A stretch of DNA of 64,000 nt, from positions 1,612,001 to 1,676,000 of the forward strand of contig JAESUZ010001712.1 of NCBI GenBank assembly GCA_017311185.1, written 5' to 3'. A model generated the notes under the pieces. That model was not told the DNA's origin and searched no databases. It saw only the letters and a program-made list of their open reading frames with translations. Shown here piece by piece: positions 10,847 through 23,389 of this stretch. The position numbers were made by a program, and so were the translations under genes. Position 1 is the stretch's first letter. Every line of letters starts with the position of its first letter. Source of the DNA: Proteles cristata cristata. Its lineage: Eukaryota; Chordata; Mammalia; Carnivora; Hyaenidae.

Positions 10847-11938
10847 AGGTGCTGGCTACTTCTTTTTTTTTTTTTTTCTGATTACCTTTTACTTGTAACA
10901 AATCATACTAGTTTTCCATATACCACCATGATATGAATATATTTATAAATCCATTTTTAGGTTAAATAAAAAAAGATGAGTCAATGTAAAGTAAGTAGTA
11001 ATGAAGGTATGACAAAGTGATTGCACACATTTTAAAGATCATACCCAAATGTTTGAAACTGTAAGCTCTGTCTTAGGCCATTATTTTCAACCATTTTAAA
11101 CCCATGCACAACCAATCATTTTCCCCTCCATCCCACGTGCATTCTAACAGTAAGGAAGACATTGACTAGCTTTGCCTTTGCCACTTTCTATTGGGAAGAA
11201 CATTTTTTTTGTTGTTTTTTTTTGTTTTTGTAGTTGTTTTATTTTTAACTAAGGAAATCATTTCTTTTTTTTTTTTTTTTTTACAAATAGTTTATTGTCA
11301 AGTTGGTTTCCATATAACACCCAGTGCTCATCCCCACAAGTGCCCCCCTGTTCCCATCCCCCCTCCCCCCCATCCATCAGTCCTCAGTTTTTGTCAGCAT
11401 TCAAAAGTCTCTCATGGTTTGCCTCTCTCCCTTTCCCCCACCATTTCCCCCTTCTTCTCCCCCTTGGTCCTCCGTTAAGTTCCTCCTAATCCTCCTATAC
11501 GTGCAAACATATGATATTTGCCCTTCTCTGCCTGACTTATTTCGCTCAGCATAACACCCTCAAGGTCCATCCATGTTGCTACACATGGCCAGATTTCATT
11601 GTTTCTCATTGCCATGTAGTATTCCAGGGTATAGATAAACCACATCTTCTTGATCCATTCGTCCACTGATGAACACTTAGACTCTTTCCATGTTTTGGCT
11701 ATTGTGGAGAGTGCTGCTATGCACATTGGGGTACATGTGCCCCTATGCATCAGCATTTCTATATCCCTTGGGCAAATTCCTAGCAGTGCTACTGCTGGGT
11801 CATAGGGGAGTTCTATTGTTAATTTTTTGAGGAACCTCCACACTGTTTTCCAGAGGGGCTGCACCAGTTTACATTCCCACCAACAGTGTAGGAGGGTGCC
11901 CGTTTCTCCCCATCCTCGCCAGGTGCTGGCTACTTCTT
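10847..11938 (-). mobile_element. Young 5'-truncated L1 with 3' transduction
   Basis: A perfect 18-bp target duplication, AGGTGCTGGCTACTTCTT, lies at 10847-10864 and 11921-11938. Read on the minus strand, the insert is an L1 3' end (11920-11283) with an open 129-codon ORF2 C-terminus (11475-11864; motif YTLEYYMAMRNNE), then a poly(A) run (about 11282-11262). About 380 bp of non-L1 sequence follows, then a second poly(A) (about 10877-10863) abutting the duplication. Two tails in one insertion is the mark of read-through into flanking DNA at the source locus. Confidence 0.85.
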
Positions 11939-12439
11939 ATGGTTTGCCTCTTCTTTACTTGAGGGGGTGGTTTCATGGATTTGCTTTATAATTATTTATT
12001 ATAAGCATTCCTTATATATGTGTGTTTTATGTACTTTCCTCTCTCTGTACTATGGTTGGTAATTCAAAACACTTTTTAACAAAAATCTACAGGCATTTTG
12101 TATCAGATATTTTGAGACATTCTAATCATCTATTATAGTTCTCTTAACCATTCAAAATATATCAATTTCAATTTGAATGATCCTACCCATATTGATAAGG
12201 CACAGCTTACATAAATCAAAAAAGTAGACTCAAGAGGTAGATCAAAGTTTGCTCCTAAGACACATATATCCAAATGATAAGTGCTATTAAGTAGTAAAAT
12301 ATATACATATATATTTCTTTAAAGAAAATATGGCAGTTAATTCAGAGAGAGTAAAATCCTGCTTGGTGTGAATTTGTTAACTAAAAATATAGGTAACAGA
12401 AAAGCACATGGTTTTATTAAACATGTTAGGGGATTCTCA

Positions 12440-12850
12440 GGGCTTCTCTTCGGTTTTTGTTTGTGTTTGGTTTTCATTATAAGTGCATGTTTTAATCCTC
12501 ATCCCTTATTTCACCCCCATCCTCCCACCCCTCTCCCCTCTGAGAACCATCAGTATGCTTTCTATTGTTTAGAGTCTGTTTCTTTTTTCTTTTCTTTTCT
12601 TTTTTTCTTTTTTTTTTTTTACTCAAGTTAGTTAGTATATAGTGTAGTCTTGTCTTCAGGAGTAGAATCCAGTGATTCATCTGTTACCTATGACACCCAG
12701 TGCTCACCCCAAAAAGTGTCCTCCTTAATGCCCATCACCCATTTAGCTCATCCCTCCACCCACCTCACCTCCAGCAACCCTCAGTTTGTTCTCTGTATTT
12801 AAGAGTCTGTTACGGTTTGCCTCCCTCTTTGTTTTTCTTTGATTCAAAGC
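12440..12850 (-). mobile_element. Two nested L1 3'-end fragments
   Basis: 12440-12575 and about 12620-12850 both carry carnivore L1 3' UTR wording (ACACCCAGTGCTCACCCC-like, CATCACCCATTTAGC). A T-rich run lies between, on the minus strand. Confidence 0.65.
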
Positions 12851-13655
12851 AGTCTTCGTTCCCCTGAGTGACCACTAGGAAAATGTTCAACCACATCCAT
12901 CCCTTTTCTCTAGTCTAGAAGCAGAGGCAGAGAAGAGAGCAAGTGGTTACACTGCAATCCATGCTTTAAAGGAAGTAACCTGGAGTGTAATGGAGGACTA
13001 TGAAAACAACAGCAACTCAAGCTGGGAAGCCAGAATAGCAGCCTACAGTGGAGGTCACCCCTGAGCAAAATCTGAGTACCAAGAGGGAGTTGAACTCGTA
13101 AAGAGGTTTGAAGGTGAAGACAGCTTGTGAAGTTGGGAGAATCATGGGACCAAAAGCCAGGAGGAAAGAGAAAGCAGGGCTGCAAACAAGAAAATGCAGA
13201 GGTTGGGGTGCAAAGTGCAAACGTTAGAGGAGGAAGTAGGGAGGATGAAGCAAGTCCAAAGGGAGGTTCCCTCTTTCCCAGAAGGAACAGGAAGGGAGGT
13301 GGATCATCAGCTGTGCCTCTCTGTGGATTCTCAGCCGCAGGAAGTCTCATCTCTGGCCTTTTAAACATACCCGCTATACCCACACAGCTGTGAGCCCCAG
13401 TCTGTCTCAGCTGTTAACCCAGGAAGCCTCTCCTCTTCTTTCCTGCCCATCATTCCTCAGTCTTGCCCTTCAGACATTATCAACAAAATGGCACCTAATC
13501 CCCACCAAAGGCAACCACTGACAGCCCTGTCTTCCTGGTCTCCTCTGCAACTTCCAGTGTGTCTTCTTCGTTTTAGCAGCTCTTTTGAAAGTCCTCTTTG
13601 TCTGCTCCCACCACTCTCTCCCTACTTGAATTGCTGTCTTTTCTTTTCTTTTCTT
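12851..13655. other. Unclassified stretch with a 157-codon open frame
   Basis: The minus-strand frame at 12910-13383 is the longest outside HYCC1 exons and repeats. It is rich in Leu, Pro and Ser, has no motif I recognise and no convincing splice context. I treat it as a chance frame in a purine/pyrimidine-biased stretch, not a gene. Confidence 0.4.
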
Positions 13656-13659
13656 TTCT

Positions 13660-13886
13660 TTTTTTTTTAATGTTTATTTAGTTTTGCGCTTGGGAGAGAC
13701 AGAGCACAAGCGGGGAAGGAGTGGGGGAGGGGTGTGTGAGGTGTGCAGACATGGAATCTGAAGCCAACTCCAGGCTCTAAACTGTCAGCACAGAGCCCGA
13801 TGTGGAACGTAAACTCTGAATGGCTGAATGGTGAGATCGTGACCTGAGCCGAAGTCTGATGCTTAACTGAACCACCCAGGCACCCC
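13660..13886 (-). mobile_element. tRNA-Lys-derived carnivore SINE
   Basis: T-rich left end and antisense head GAACCACCCAGGCACCCC on the right. ATTGCTGT flanks both sides. Confidence 0.92.
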
Positions 13887-14009
13887 ACATTGCTGTATTT
13901 TCTATAGATGCTACCACCAGTTCAGATCCGTCTTTGCCACTCTCCCCCAGAATATTCTGGTCTAGCAACAAAGGTTCCATTCCTGCCTGCCTGCCTACTG
14001 CCCTCTTTC

Positions 14010-14260
14010 GTGTATTCATGCATTCAAAATTTAATGAGCATCTACTATCTTTCAGGTGTCTTACCAAGCACTGGGGATAAAGTGGTAAAAAGTTAGACAA
14101 GCTCTTACTATTCTGTTATTTATGGATAACAGACTTCAGACAATGAGTTATAACCCACTATGACAAGTTTCATGTGAGATGGGGCTGGGTGTCATACAGT
14201 CACCCCACAAGCCAATCGTGGAGGAATTCTGGAAGGTCACTGAAGAGGTCCTCTGGAACC
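14010..14260 (-). repeat. L2-type ancient repeat
   Basis: Wording AATGAGCATCTACTATCTTT, then AAGCACTGGGGATAAAG, is the antisense of an L2 3' end. Confidence 0.5.
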
Positions 14261-14723
14261 CAAAGAGCAGCAAATGGCACTGAGGAAAGACATCAGAGTT
14301 GAACACACCACCTCCTGACACAGAATCACTACGCAGCCACCCACCCCAAAGCTAGAAGACTAGGACCTTAGCCCTTTACACCTTAAAGACCACCAGCCCT
14401 GGGGCCCACTGGCCTCTAGCTGGTAGCAAGAACTTCTTAGGAGCTGACCTCTCACATCAGGAATTCTGGAATGTTTCCAGGTCTTCCATTTGGCCCATTC
14501 AGGAGACAGCATCTGGGCAGTGGTAGATTACCTCTGCCTGGATGACCTCACTGCAAATTCAAATCACTAAACCTAAGTGGTTCTTTGGCTGCCCTGCCTT
14601 AATTTGGCATTCTCTTGTGCATTTACTTCCCCGCTTTCCTGACTTCTCCTTTTTCCTGAAATCTTTCCCACCCTCACTGTGCTGGTGTCCTTGTTTCCTA
14701 CGTCACTAAAGATACAAAAGTAG

Positions 14724-14908
14724 GGATGCCTGGGTGGCCCAGTCAGTTAACCATCCGACTTTGGATCGGATCATGATCTCTCAGTCTGTGGGTTTGAGCC
14801 CTGCATCAGGCTCTGTGTTGACAGCTCAGAGCCTGGAGCCTGCTTTGGATTCTGTTTCCTTCTCAATCTGCCCCTCCTCTGCTCATGCTAGCCCTTGCTC
14901 TCTCTCCT

Positions 14909-14941
<33 letters not shown>

Positions 14942-14976
14942 AAGATGAATAAACATTTAAAAAAATTTTCTAAAGC
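14724..14976 (+). mobile_element. tRNA-Lys-derived carnivore SINE
   Basis: Head GGGATGCCTGGGTGGCCCAG, (CT)n at about 14900-14941, A-rich tail. ATACAAAAG flanks both sides. Confidence 0.93.
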
Positions 14977-15153
14977 AATACAAAAGCAGTGGAAGAGGAC
15001 TTCATTGTTCCCATCACCACACCTGCCCACACCTGTGCTCTACCTTCCTTCCTGCTCCTATGGGCACCTGTCTGCTCCCAGAAAAGTCAACTCCTCACCA
15101 CACCTCTCTACCCTCCTCTCCAGGACATCTACCACCTTTTTAAAAAGTGATGT

Positions 15154-15372
15154 GGGGCGCCTGGGTGGCTTAGTCGGTTAAGCGTCCGACTTTCACTTAG
15201 ATCATGATCTCGCGGTTCGTGGGTTGGAGCCCCGCCTCGGGCTCTGTGCTGACTGCCATCTCAGAGCCTGGAGCCTGTTTCAGAGTCTGTGTCTCCCTCT
15301 CTCTCTGACCCTCCCCTGCTCACGCTCTCTCTCTCTCTCTCCTAGAAATAAATAAAAATATTTTACCAAAAA
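15154..15372 (+). mobile_element. tRNA-Lys-derived carnivore SINE, young type
   Basis: Head GGGGCGCCTGGGTGGCTTAG is close to the felid consensus. GTGATGT flanks both sides. Confidence 0.95.
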
Positions 15373-16067
15373 AATGTGATGTATACTTATTATAGTAAGG
15401 TTAAATTAAAAGGAAATTTTTCATATAAAATATTGGGGGAAATCACTTGAAATATTTATCCTAAGGGTTAAATCTAAGTTTGGAGGTAAAAGAGTCACAT
15501 GGCTTCTATCAGAGAGAGGAGAACTCCAAGGGGTCACAGCAGGGAGGCAGACATGCCATAGGCTACAGGTGCAGACCCAATAAGACACTTGAGACAGGAA
15601 ACCTTGGAGGCTTGGTGGATGTAGTAGAGAAGGGGACCCTGGGGCATGCTCCAAGCCACCCTTGTAGCAGAACCTCCATTTAGCGGTCAATGTCACAATC
15701 ACATGCTAGAAGTTATCCAGAAACAGGGGAGGGCCAGCTATGGTATACTTGAGCACAATGCCAGCCATCAGTATCAAATGCTAAATTATCAAATGGACCA
15801 CTATAGTGGTGAGGGACTTCTGGACACTAAAAGACCTTCTTCACCCAGGCCATACAATTCTGTGCCGCCTAAGGACACATGGCAATTGATCCCAGTCATG
15901 GCTAGGTGACTATCCCTGGTCTGGGAATTCATTCCCACACACCCACCACGAGCATGCCCATCCTTTCTAAAAAGAAAGCTTACTCTTGTACGAAGGGATG
16001 GGGGAGGGGATGGGAGGGGACTCTAGTTAGGACTGTTACTTGCGATGGTCAATAAATGGGCTTCCAG
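15373..16067. other. Unclassified intergenic sequence
   Basis: No gene is supported. Short opposing open frames at 15421-15909 are shadows of one another without recognisable domains. Confidence 0.4.
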
Positions 16068-16297
16068 GGGCGCCTGGGTGGCTTAGTCGGTTAAGCCTCC
16101 GACTTTCACTTAGGTCATGATCTCGCGGTTCGTGGGTTCGAGCCCCGCGTCGGGCTCTGTGCTGACTGCCAGCTCAGAGCCTGGAGCCTGTTTCACAGTC
16201 TGTGACTCCCTCTCTCGCTGACTCTCCCCTGCTCATGCTGTCTCTCTCTCTCTCTCCTAGAAATAAAACATTAAAAAAAAAAATTAAAAAAAAAAAG
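16068..16297 (+). mobile_element. tRNA-Lys-derived carnivore SINE, young type
   Basis: Near-consensus head and CCTAGAAATAAAACATT tail. GGGCTTCCA flanks both sides. Confidence 0.95.
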
Positions 16298-16969
16298 GGC
16301 TTCCATTAAAGAGCACAGAGGTCAAGAGCATCATATCATATTGGCCTCATGCAGGTTGGGGAGAAAGTAGAAATTACAACAGCTGCTGAAACTTCCAGTT
16401 TTCTCTTTCTTTACTACATCTGATAACTCAGACTGAATTGGGGCTTTTCATAACAGGCAGACACATGCTTCCTGCATGAACGTGAGAACATGTGACCCAC
16501 CTATTACAGGGCCTTGCATATAGAGGACACTGGATCAACTCTGGCTTACGATATAATGAGCAGTATATATTCTATTCTGCTGCATAATGTCCTTCAAAAT
16601 GAGAACAACCTTAAAAGTAAACTCTACATTGAAATTTATTATTAAACTTGAAAGTGAAACAAAAGATAGTTTTCATGCATAGTTAAAACATTTCCATTCC
16701 ACTGGGCTGAAGAGACTAAGTGCAAAAAGATAAGAAACCTAAAGTCTTTTTTAAAATACCATTCATCTTTCTCTTAAACAGCAACATGATAAAGAGTGAC
16801 TTTTAGTTTTGCCTTCATCTAACATCATTTCTGTTTCCTTTACAGAGCAATTTCCCCTCTAGAGAAAGGGGGGCATCTGTTTAACAAATGGAAAGTAGCT
16901 GTGAGTTTCACTTTTTCTTGTTAAGAGAACATCAACTTTGTTCAGGGAGATAGAGCATCCATAGCCAAG

Positions 16970-17418
16970 GGGATGAATCACAACGGACCATGTTATTCAC
17001 TGTGATGCCACTTCCTAGACGCCCTGTAGCTAGAATTGGTCTCTGTTCTAGCTACTGAAGCATTAGCAGAAGTTTCAGGGTGGGGCGGAGGGGGTTCTGG
17101 GAGAGATTCTGTGTGCTGATAAAAGAGGCAAATGCAAGAAGAGAGCTTGCGTTTGCTGTTCCCTACCCACCCCCTGGCCTCTGACTGTAGCAGTGCTGCT
17201 TAGAACTGCAGCAGCTAACTTGCGGTCATGCACTGACAGTCTCACAAACCAATCGGCTGGCAGTGACAAGGTAGCTGGGCAGCTGGGATCTTGCTGGGAT
17301 CATTGAGTTGCTGGGCCACCCCTGAAGGGGTGACTTCCGGACTTCTTATTTAGTAAATAATTAAATGTTCTTAAAGTTGAAGTCTTTGTCAGTTGTGTTT
17401 TCTTTAACTTGCAACCAG
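16970..17418 (+). repeat. Probable ancient LTR fragment (ERVL-like)
   Basis: The end resembles an old ERV LTR tail: TAGTAAATAATTAAATGTTC, then GTTGTGTTTTCTTTAACTTG. I cannot name the subfamily, and no viral coding sequence is present. Confidence 0.4.
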
Positions 17419-18433
17419 AAAAATTTCCAATGGATACATAGACCTTCAATGCAGGCTCTATAACTGCCCACATACCTGGTATTTAACTCCTGCTAATATT
17501 TACCATAGCTGCTTAATCTCTTTCTGTATGCATATCTTCAATATATGCTGAAAATAAGTTGTCATAAGATCACAACACTTTACCCCTTCAGCACATATCT
17601 CCTAAAAGAAGCACATTTTCCCTCATGCTTATGGTACCGTTATGCCTCCTAAAAATATTACCAATGCTCTGATATTATCTGAGAGCTAATTCATATCAGT
17701 TTTCCCCATTATCCCCCAAGCATCTTCGTGTAGTTGGAGAAAGCTTCCATTTAAATGGTACAAGTCGAACTTGGGATTTTGTTTTACTTTTTCTTCTTCT
17801 TTGAATAAAAAAGATTCACCTCTTGTAAAACCTAAGTTTCATTCTCCAGCCCATATGGCTTCCGAGCCCAGGAGAGTCCCTGAGAAGATGCGAATAAAGC
17901 TTTGGAGACTATAACCAGCCACCTAAAAGCCTCAGCCAAAGGTGCTGTAATAATTCCCATTTGGAAGCTTATTTCAGATTGAGTTCCTGGTGAACTAACG
18001 TTCTTCTCAATTAGTGAGGCAAAGGACTTGAACATTTAGTGTGCAGTAACACTCCTCTTTGTAAGGCAAGCTGTTGTAGTTTGGGGACCTAATTTTAGCT
18101 CCTCCTCCCCAGACGACCCTACACATCCACTCCACAACTTACATGTAACTAAAAAAAATGGAGAGGAGATGACATTTTTTTACCCACAACGGTGGTAATT
18201 ATAACACTAATTGTGCAGCTGAACTATCAACACTCTTTAAAAACATAATTAGGAAAAATCACCCACACTCTGGAAGGGAGAGATGAAGAAACAAAGCTAA
18301 TTGTTTTGTGACATTTAAATTCGTGAAGTCAATTGAGATTTTTGTAGAACACTGTTATGTAAAAGGACAAACACTGCTTGATTATCTTTGCTGATTTTCT
18401 TAACCTCCCATTCTAATGGAAACCTCTCTGCTC
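17419..18433. other. Unclassified intergenic sequence
   Basis: Unique-looking sequence with no recognised gene or repeat. Confidence 0.4.
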
Positions 18434-18451
18434 AGAAGTATGCAATTTCAG

Positions 18452-18671
18452 GGGCGCCTGGGTGGCTTAGTCGGTTGAGCGTCCGACTCTCGCTTAGGTC
18501 ATGATCTCGCGGTTCGTGGGTTCGAGCCCCGCGTCTGGCTCTGTGCTGACAGCTCAGAGCCTGGAGCCTGTTTCAGTCTGTGACTCCCTCTCTCTCTGAC
18601 CCTCCCCTGCTCACGCTGTCTCTCTCTCTCTCCTAGAAATAAATAAAACATTAAAAAAAAAAAAAAAAAGA
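18452..18671 (+). mobile_element. Very young tRNA-Lys-derived SINE
   Basis: Near-consensus felid SINE flanked by a perfect 18-bp duplication, AGAAGTATGCAATTTCAG, at 18434-18451 and 18672-18689. Confidence 0.96.
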
Positions 18672-18689
18672 AGAAGTATGCAATTTCAG

Positions 18690-19187
18690 ATTGATGACAT
18701 GAATGCAACAGCGTCCCCCCACAGAGGCAATGTGCCCCCTCTCTCGGGCAGAGGTGACTAAGAGGATGTCTAACCAGAGACTTACCCAAATGACTCTCTT
18801 CTTCCTTCATTCCTCAGGGGCTTGCACATTTAGTCAGTTTTCCCACATCTCCGAGTTTCAGTGTTGTTTACTTCTCCCACCAGTACTATGTGCTGTGAGA
18901 AAAAAGATTTCATATAATGAAAAGTACATTTAAACTACTCTAGTATGGTCATAAACTATAAGAAGTTAATGTGCTTTAACTCACGTCCAATTGGATTCCT
19001 CTAAAACGATTAATATTTCATTTATTTCAATGGCAGAGAGTTAATTGTGTAATCTATTATCAGGACTTAATAGCATATGAAAAAGGTCATAGCAATTGCT
19101 GTTGACAGAAGCTTATTATTAATGCTCAAAACCAATTATTTGGGGGGAAACATTCAGCCAGCTCTAATCAGAGACTCACAAACTTAT

Positions 19188-19219
<32 letters not shown>

Positions 19220-20880
19220 CACACACAAATGGTTAAAGCTATGTTTGACTAAATTATCTGTGTTGCAATTCAACTCAAGAACAATGGTGTAAATAATTTG
19301 TGCTCCTTTAACATATTATTTTTCTAACTTTAATTTTTCAAAAGGACAAATTTATTAAGCCTGGTATAACTAATGCAAATCATTAATAAATGCTTAGATA
19401 CATTTTCATGAACATATATCCCCAAGGGCAAATGCATGCTTCTGAAAATGACTATTTTACTTCTAACAGGAGTTTTAAAAAGAAAGGAATTTCTAAACCT
19501 TTAACATCTTGCTTACTGAACAGAGACAGCAGGAAGGTTTGGATCTTTCCATGGACTCCCCACGGCCTTATAGGAAGGTGAATTACAAGGCAATGTAGGA
19601 AGACCTTCTGAATTGCTTCTGTGGACCACTTTGAACAAGAACGTGCTGGAGGTGCAAACGATCCCTGTTGGCTGTTGAAAGAGAGGCAAGCCGTTTCTGC
19701 CACCTGTGACCTCACAGCACAATATGTTCTGGCCAGGGCCCTTCTTGGCCTGTACATTCCCACAGTGGAAGAAGCAGACACACCACATCTCTTGCCTCAG
19801 CTTGGACAAGGACAGGAGATGCACAAAACATCTTGGTGGACACATGCAGGACTCTGGGACAAGATGCATCAAATTCATTAAGATTCTTAAAGAACAAAGT
19901 TTTATTTTGCACTTTGAAATTTGTCATAAATCGCTCAGAGGCAAACAAGAGCCGGCCCTCTGCAGAGTTCAGTGGCAACAGGTCATCAGTCACCTCCATG
20001 TTAGAGAATGCCCCTCAGGGCTCTGGTCCCCCACACCTTTCTCCCTCCAGGCTTCGGAGCATTGATGTCCTTCCCTCTGCAAACAGCTGACCAGGCCCTG
20101 CACAGATCAATCCAATAAGGGTTAATGCCAAGCATAAGCTTGGGGCTGATCCTCCTAGGTCGACTGACCCTCTTTCCAGCATCAATGCCAACCTAACCAA
20201 AAGGATTCCATCTTTTTAATGAACATTTCAGGAATCAGGCTTTTCCTTTGGGTGAAGGGTAGGACTGGAGAGGTTTCCGGTTCTTTGGTTTATAACGTAA
20301 TGAGTAACATTTAGTTGCCGCTGTGGCCCAACAAAATCTTTGTGTGTGTGTTTTCAGTTCCAAGACTTTAGAGCACTGGGCAGACTTGAGGTTCTGATTT
20401 ACCTCAGTAATGACCTAAAATGTTTCTCTCAGATAGACTCAGATTCTCAAGACTGCCTCCATGTTTAGTCATACATCTTGTTTGCAGTTAATGGCAGACA
20501 GTTGGTTGAGAATTCTAAGATCACAAAGCTTTTACTTTATAAATATTCTACCAAAGGAAGCCAAAAAGATATCATAAAACATCCAATCTGACACATTTCA
20601 GATAAATTATTTAAATTTTGCTGCAAATGCTTCAGCCTAAAATAAATGGCTTTGCTTGTAGAACCGTGTATGGTACCACACATTTGTCAGAGCTCTCCAC
20701 CCAAATGAAAGTGCTGTAGTCCTGGTAACTGGAAAGCTCAGCAGAGCTGAGAGTCCTACGGGCCCACAGGGTGGGACACAAACCTCATAAGGGCAAGGCG
20801 CATGCCCACTGTACTCACCATCCTTTCTCAGGTCCCAGGCTCCGGGCCAGGCACAGAGCAGGCACTCAAGAAATAAGCCC
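18690..20880. other. Intergenic sequence with several overlapping open frames
   Basis: Open frames of 86-121 codons overlap on both strands at 19452-20200. None has a domain I recognise. Stops are merely scarce in a moderately G+C-rich patch. Could be conserved non-coding DNA; no gene is called. Confidence 0.4.
19188..19227 (+). repeat. (AC)n microsatellite
   Basis: About 20 AC units with one G interruption (ACGC). Confidence 0.95.
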
Positions 20881-20881
20881 A

Positions 20882-21075
20882 GGGGCAACTGGGTGACTAG
20901 GTCGCTTAAGGGTCTGACTTCAGCTCAGGTCATGACTTCACAGTTCATGAGTTTGATTCCCACATTGGGCTATCTGCTATTGGTGAGAAGCCTGCTTCAG
21001 ATCCTCTCTCTTCCTCTCTCTCTCCCTTTTTCTCTCTGTCCCTGCTTTCTCTCTTTCAAAAATAAACATCTGAAA
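20882..21075 (+). mobile_element. tRNA-Lys-derived carnivore SINE, diverged
   Basis: Head GGGGCAACTGGGTGACTAGG, CT-rich middle, A-rich tail, with AATAAGCCCA/AATGAGCCCA flanks. Confidence 0.88.
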
Positions 21076-21884
21076 AAATGAGCCCACTTACGGTACTCAC
21101 AAGTGTAATACGATAGCAACATACATACAGAGCATACATGTAAGTGTATTCATATGTATTTAAACAAAGATTCCTGTGACTTACCTCAAATTGTCTATGA
21201 TGAATTAGAAATGTTTTGGTCATAGCAGAAATGAGAAATAATGAAATAATTCCCAAGGTTTGGACAGAAGTGGGGGGAGGGGAGAAAATGGTTCCTTATT
21301 TGGCATAAGATGACCAGCTTCCTAAAAAGTACCTTTCTCTATATAAACAATAAAAATCATTTCAAAATTTACCACTTTATGGCTTTTTATATCTTTAAGG
21401 AACAAAACTGACATAAATAAAGTCAATATTAAAAAAAAAAGGAAAGCAGTTATTCACTGACCTCCCCCCCACCCCCACCACCACCTAGGAAGTTAGCCCT
21501 TCTCTCTTTTCAAAGGTATTTTTTTTATTGCTGCTGTTTTAGGTAAGAGGACTTGGCAATGGACAAATTGTTGTGAGGCTTGTATATGATAGTAGATGAG
21601 ATTTTACTCTCCAAAGGAGACTAATTTTCCCCTAACTACACATTGCCTGATAGAATTATGCACTTGATGTAGTAACACAGCGTCAGTTGAAACCTTGAAT
21701 TAAAAGGCTCGAAGGAGCACAAGGAAGAAGCAATTGGGAACCAGAATACACAGAAGGTCTCTCCAAAGGCAGGCACATTCTAGTTCAGACCAAGTAAACT
21801 TTTCAACCCAGGTGCTCTCCTCCCACAGACACTGGCGGTGGGCATTTCTCCAAGCACAAGAATGCTAACGCCTGCACCTGAGCA

Positions 21885-22600
21885 TGGACTCAAGTCAAAC
21901 TGTCTGGGTTCTGACCCAGCCTCCTTCACGCACCAGCCAGGTGGGTGCAGTCAGGTTCACTGATCTCCTAAAGCCTCACCTCTAAAGCAGAGATATTAAT
22001 AGCCAAATAATAGAAAGAGCCTAAATGTCCATCAACTGATAAATGGATCAAGAAGGTGTGGTTTATCTATACGATGGAATACTACATGGCAATGAGAAAG
22101 AATGAAATCTGGTCATGTGCAGCAATGTGGATGGAACTCGAGGGTGTTATGCTAAGTGAAATAACTCAGGCAGAGCAAGACAGATACTATATGTTTTCAC
22201 TCATATGTGGATCAGGAGAAACTTAACAGAGGACCATAGTGGAGGGGAAGGAGGGGTAAAAATAATTAAGGAGAAGGAGGGAGGCAAACCATAAGAGACT
22301 CTTAAACACTGAGAACAAACTGAGGGTTGATGGGGGGTGGGGTAGAGGGGAAACGGGTGATGGGCATGGAGGAGGGCACTTTTTGGGATGAGCACTGGGC
22401 ATTGTATGGAAACCAACTTGACAATAAACTATATTTAAAAAAATAAAAATAAAATAAAATATGATTCATGAGAAAACAGGGATAATAATAGTACTTACCT
22501 CAGAGTGATGATAAAGATTAAAAAGAATGATAATGCATGAAGGTTCATAGTTCCCAGGATAGAGTTCCTGTTCAAAAGAGCATAGCTATTGCCGTTTATT
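21885..22600 (+). repeat. MIR split by an L1 insertion
   Basis: MIR-like wording at 21885-22011 (GTCAAACTGTCTGGGTTCTG) resumes at about 22475 (AACAGGGATAATAATAGTAC). The break holds the L1 at about 22012-22460. Confidence 0.65.
22012..22460 (+). mobile_element. 5'-truncated L1 3' end
   Basis: ORF2 C-terminus wording (GATGGAATACTACATGGCAA, GAGGGTGTTATGCTAAGTG), then L1 3' UTR with a G-rich tract, ending GACAATAAACTATATTT and A-rich tail. Confidence 0.88.
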
Positions 22601-22929
22601 ATTAGCAGTACTTGCATGTTTAATTATCATCATCATCATTATTATATTTAAGGAGTTTGGCTTAACCTGAAGTAAAGATGTGAAATGGCAACCATCAGGA
22701 GGAGGAAGGTAATGAGTAGTTTAGAGGAAAATAAAATTAAATTCACACTCTCTCCTTTCTCCCCCATAACAGACCATCACACCTAAAACTTTAGGATTAA
22801 TCTAGGCCTTTCACTGGGATTATGGTAACAGAGTGAGTCCCTGTGAGCATGACCCATAGTGGTAGAAGCAAAGCCATCAGGGTGACATGGAGTACCACAA
22901 AAAATGTAGATTTACTCTTTAGAATTAAT

Positions 22930-23270
22930 TCTTAAATAATTACTCCGTAAATAGTTACTAGTCAGAAAAGTTCAAACAATACAGATAAGGAAAGACAAAC
23001 TTTGACCACGATTCCCTACTTCTAGAGCCCTCCCCTCAGGTAATTACTGTTATCAGGGTGGAATGCATCCTTCAGATTTTGCCCATAGAAAATACACTCC
23101 TCATTTTGGTTCACTTAAATGGACTCCTACTCTATGTACCATTTGGCAACTGTTTTTTTTTACTCAGTAATGTCTAGAAGATGTTTCCATGTTAGCATAT
23201 ATAAATAGTTCTACCCTTTTCATTCTTCTGAATGTGTATCTATTCCTAATAACTGAATGGATTGCTTTAA
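22930..23270 (-). repeat. Old L1 (L1M-like) fragment
   Basis: Reads like the antisense of an old L1 3' part: AGATGTTTCCATGTTAGC, then TATAAATAGTTCTACCC and CATTCTTCTGAATGTG. Confidence 0.45.
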
Positions 23271-23389
23271 TAGGTTTGATGACAGCCCATCTCTTACTCC
23301 CTCTGTCTGTTTTTGTGGGAGACATGACCCTAGCTCAAGAGTCTAGAGATCTGTTCATTGGTTCTAGTACTTCTTTTTTAAGAGTTTCT

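Larger units (their letters stand above)
8640..12060 (+). mobile_element. Old degenerate L1, interrupted
   Basis: Decayed L1 wording runs from about 8640 through ORF2-like sequence (10250-10500) to an L1 3' UTR (10540-10846, continuing 11939-12060). Two SINEs and a younger L1 interrupt it. No reading frame is intact. Confidence 0.65.

Noticed and set aside
11475..11864. 129-codon minus-strand frame as a host gene
   Set aside because: It is the C-terminal end of L1 ORF2 within a target-site-flanked insertion.
12910..13383. 157-codon minus-strand frame as a new gene
   Set aside because: Low-complexity Leu/Pro/Ser composition, no domain, no splice or promoter support. The opposite strand is also open (13127-13393).
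19452..20090. Cluster of overlapping frames up to 121 codons on both strands
   Set aside because: Several mutually exclusive frames are open over the same bases, which points to scarcity of stops rather than coding. No family was recognised.
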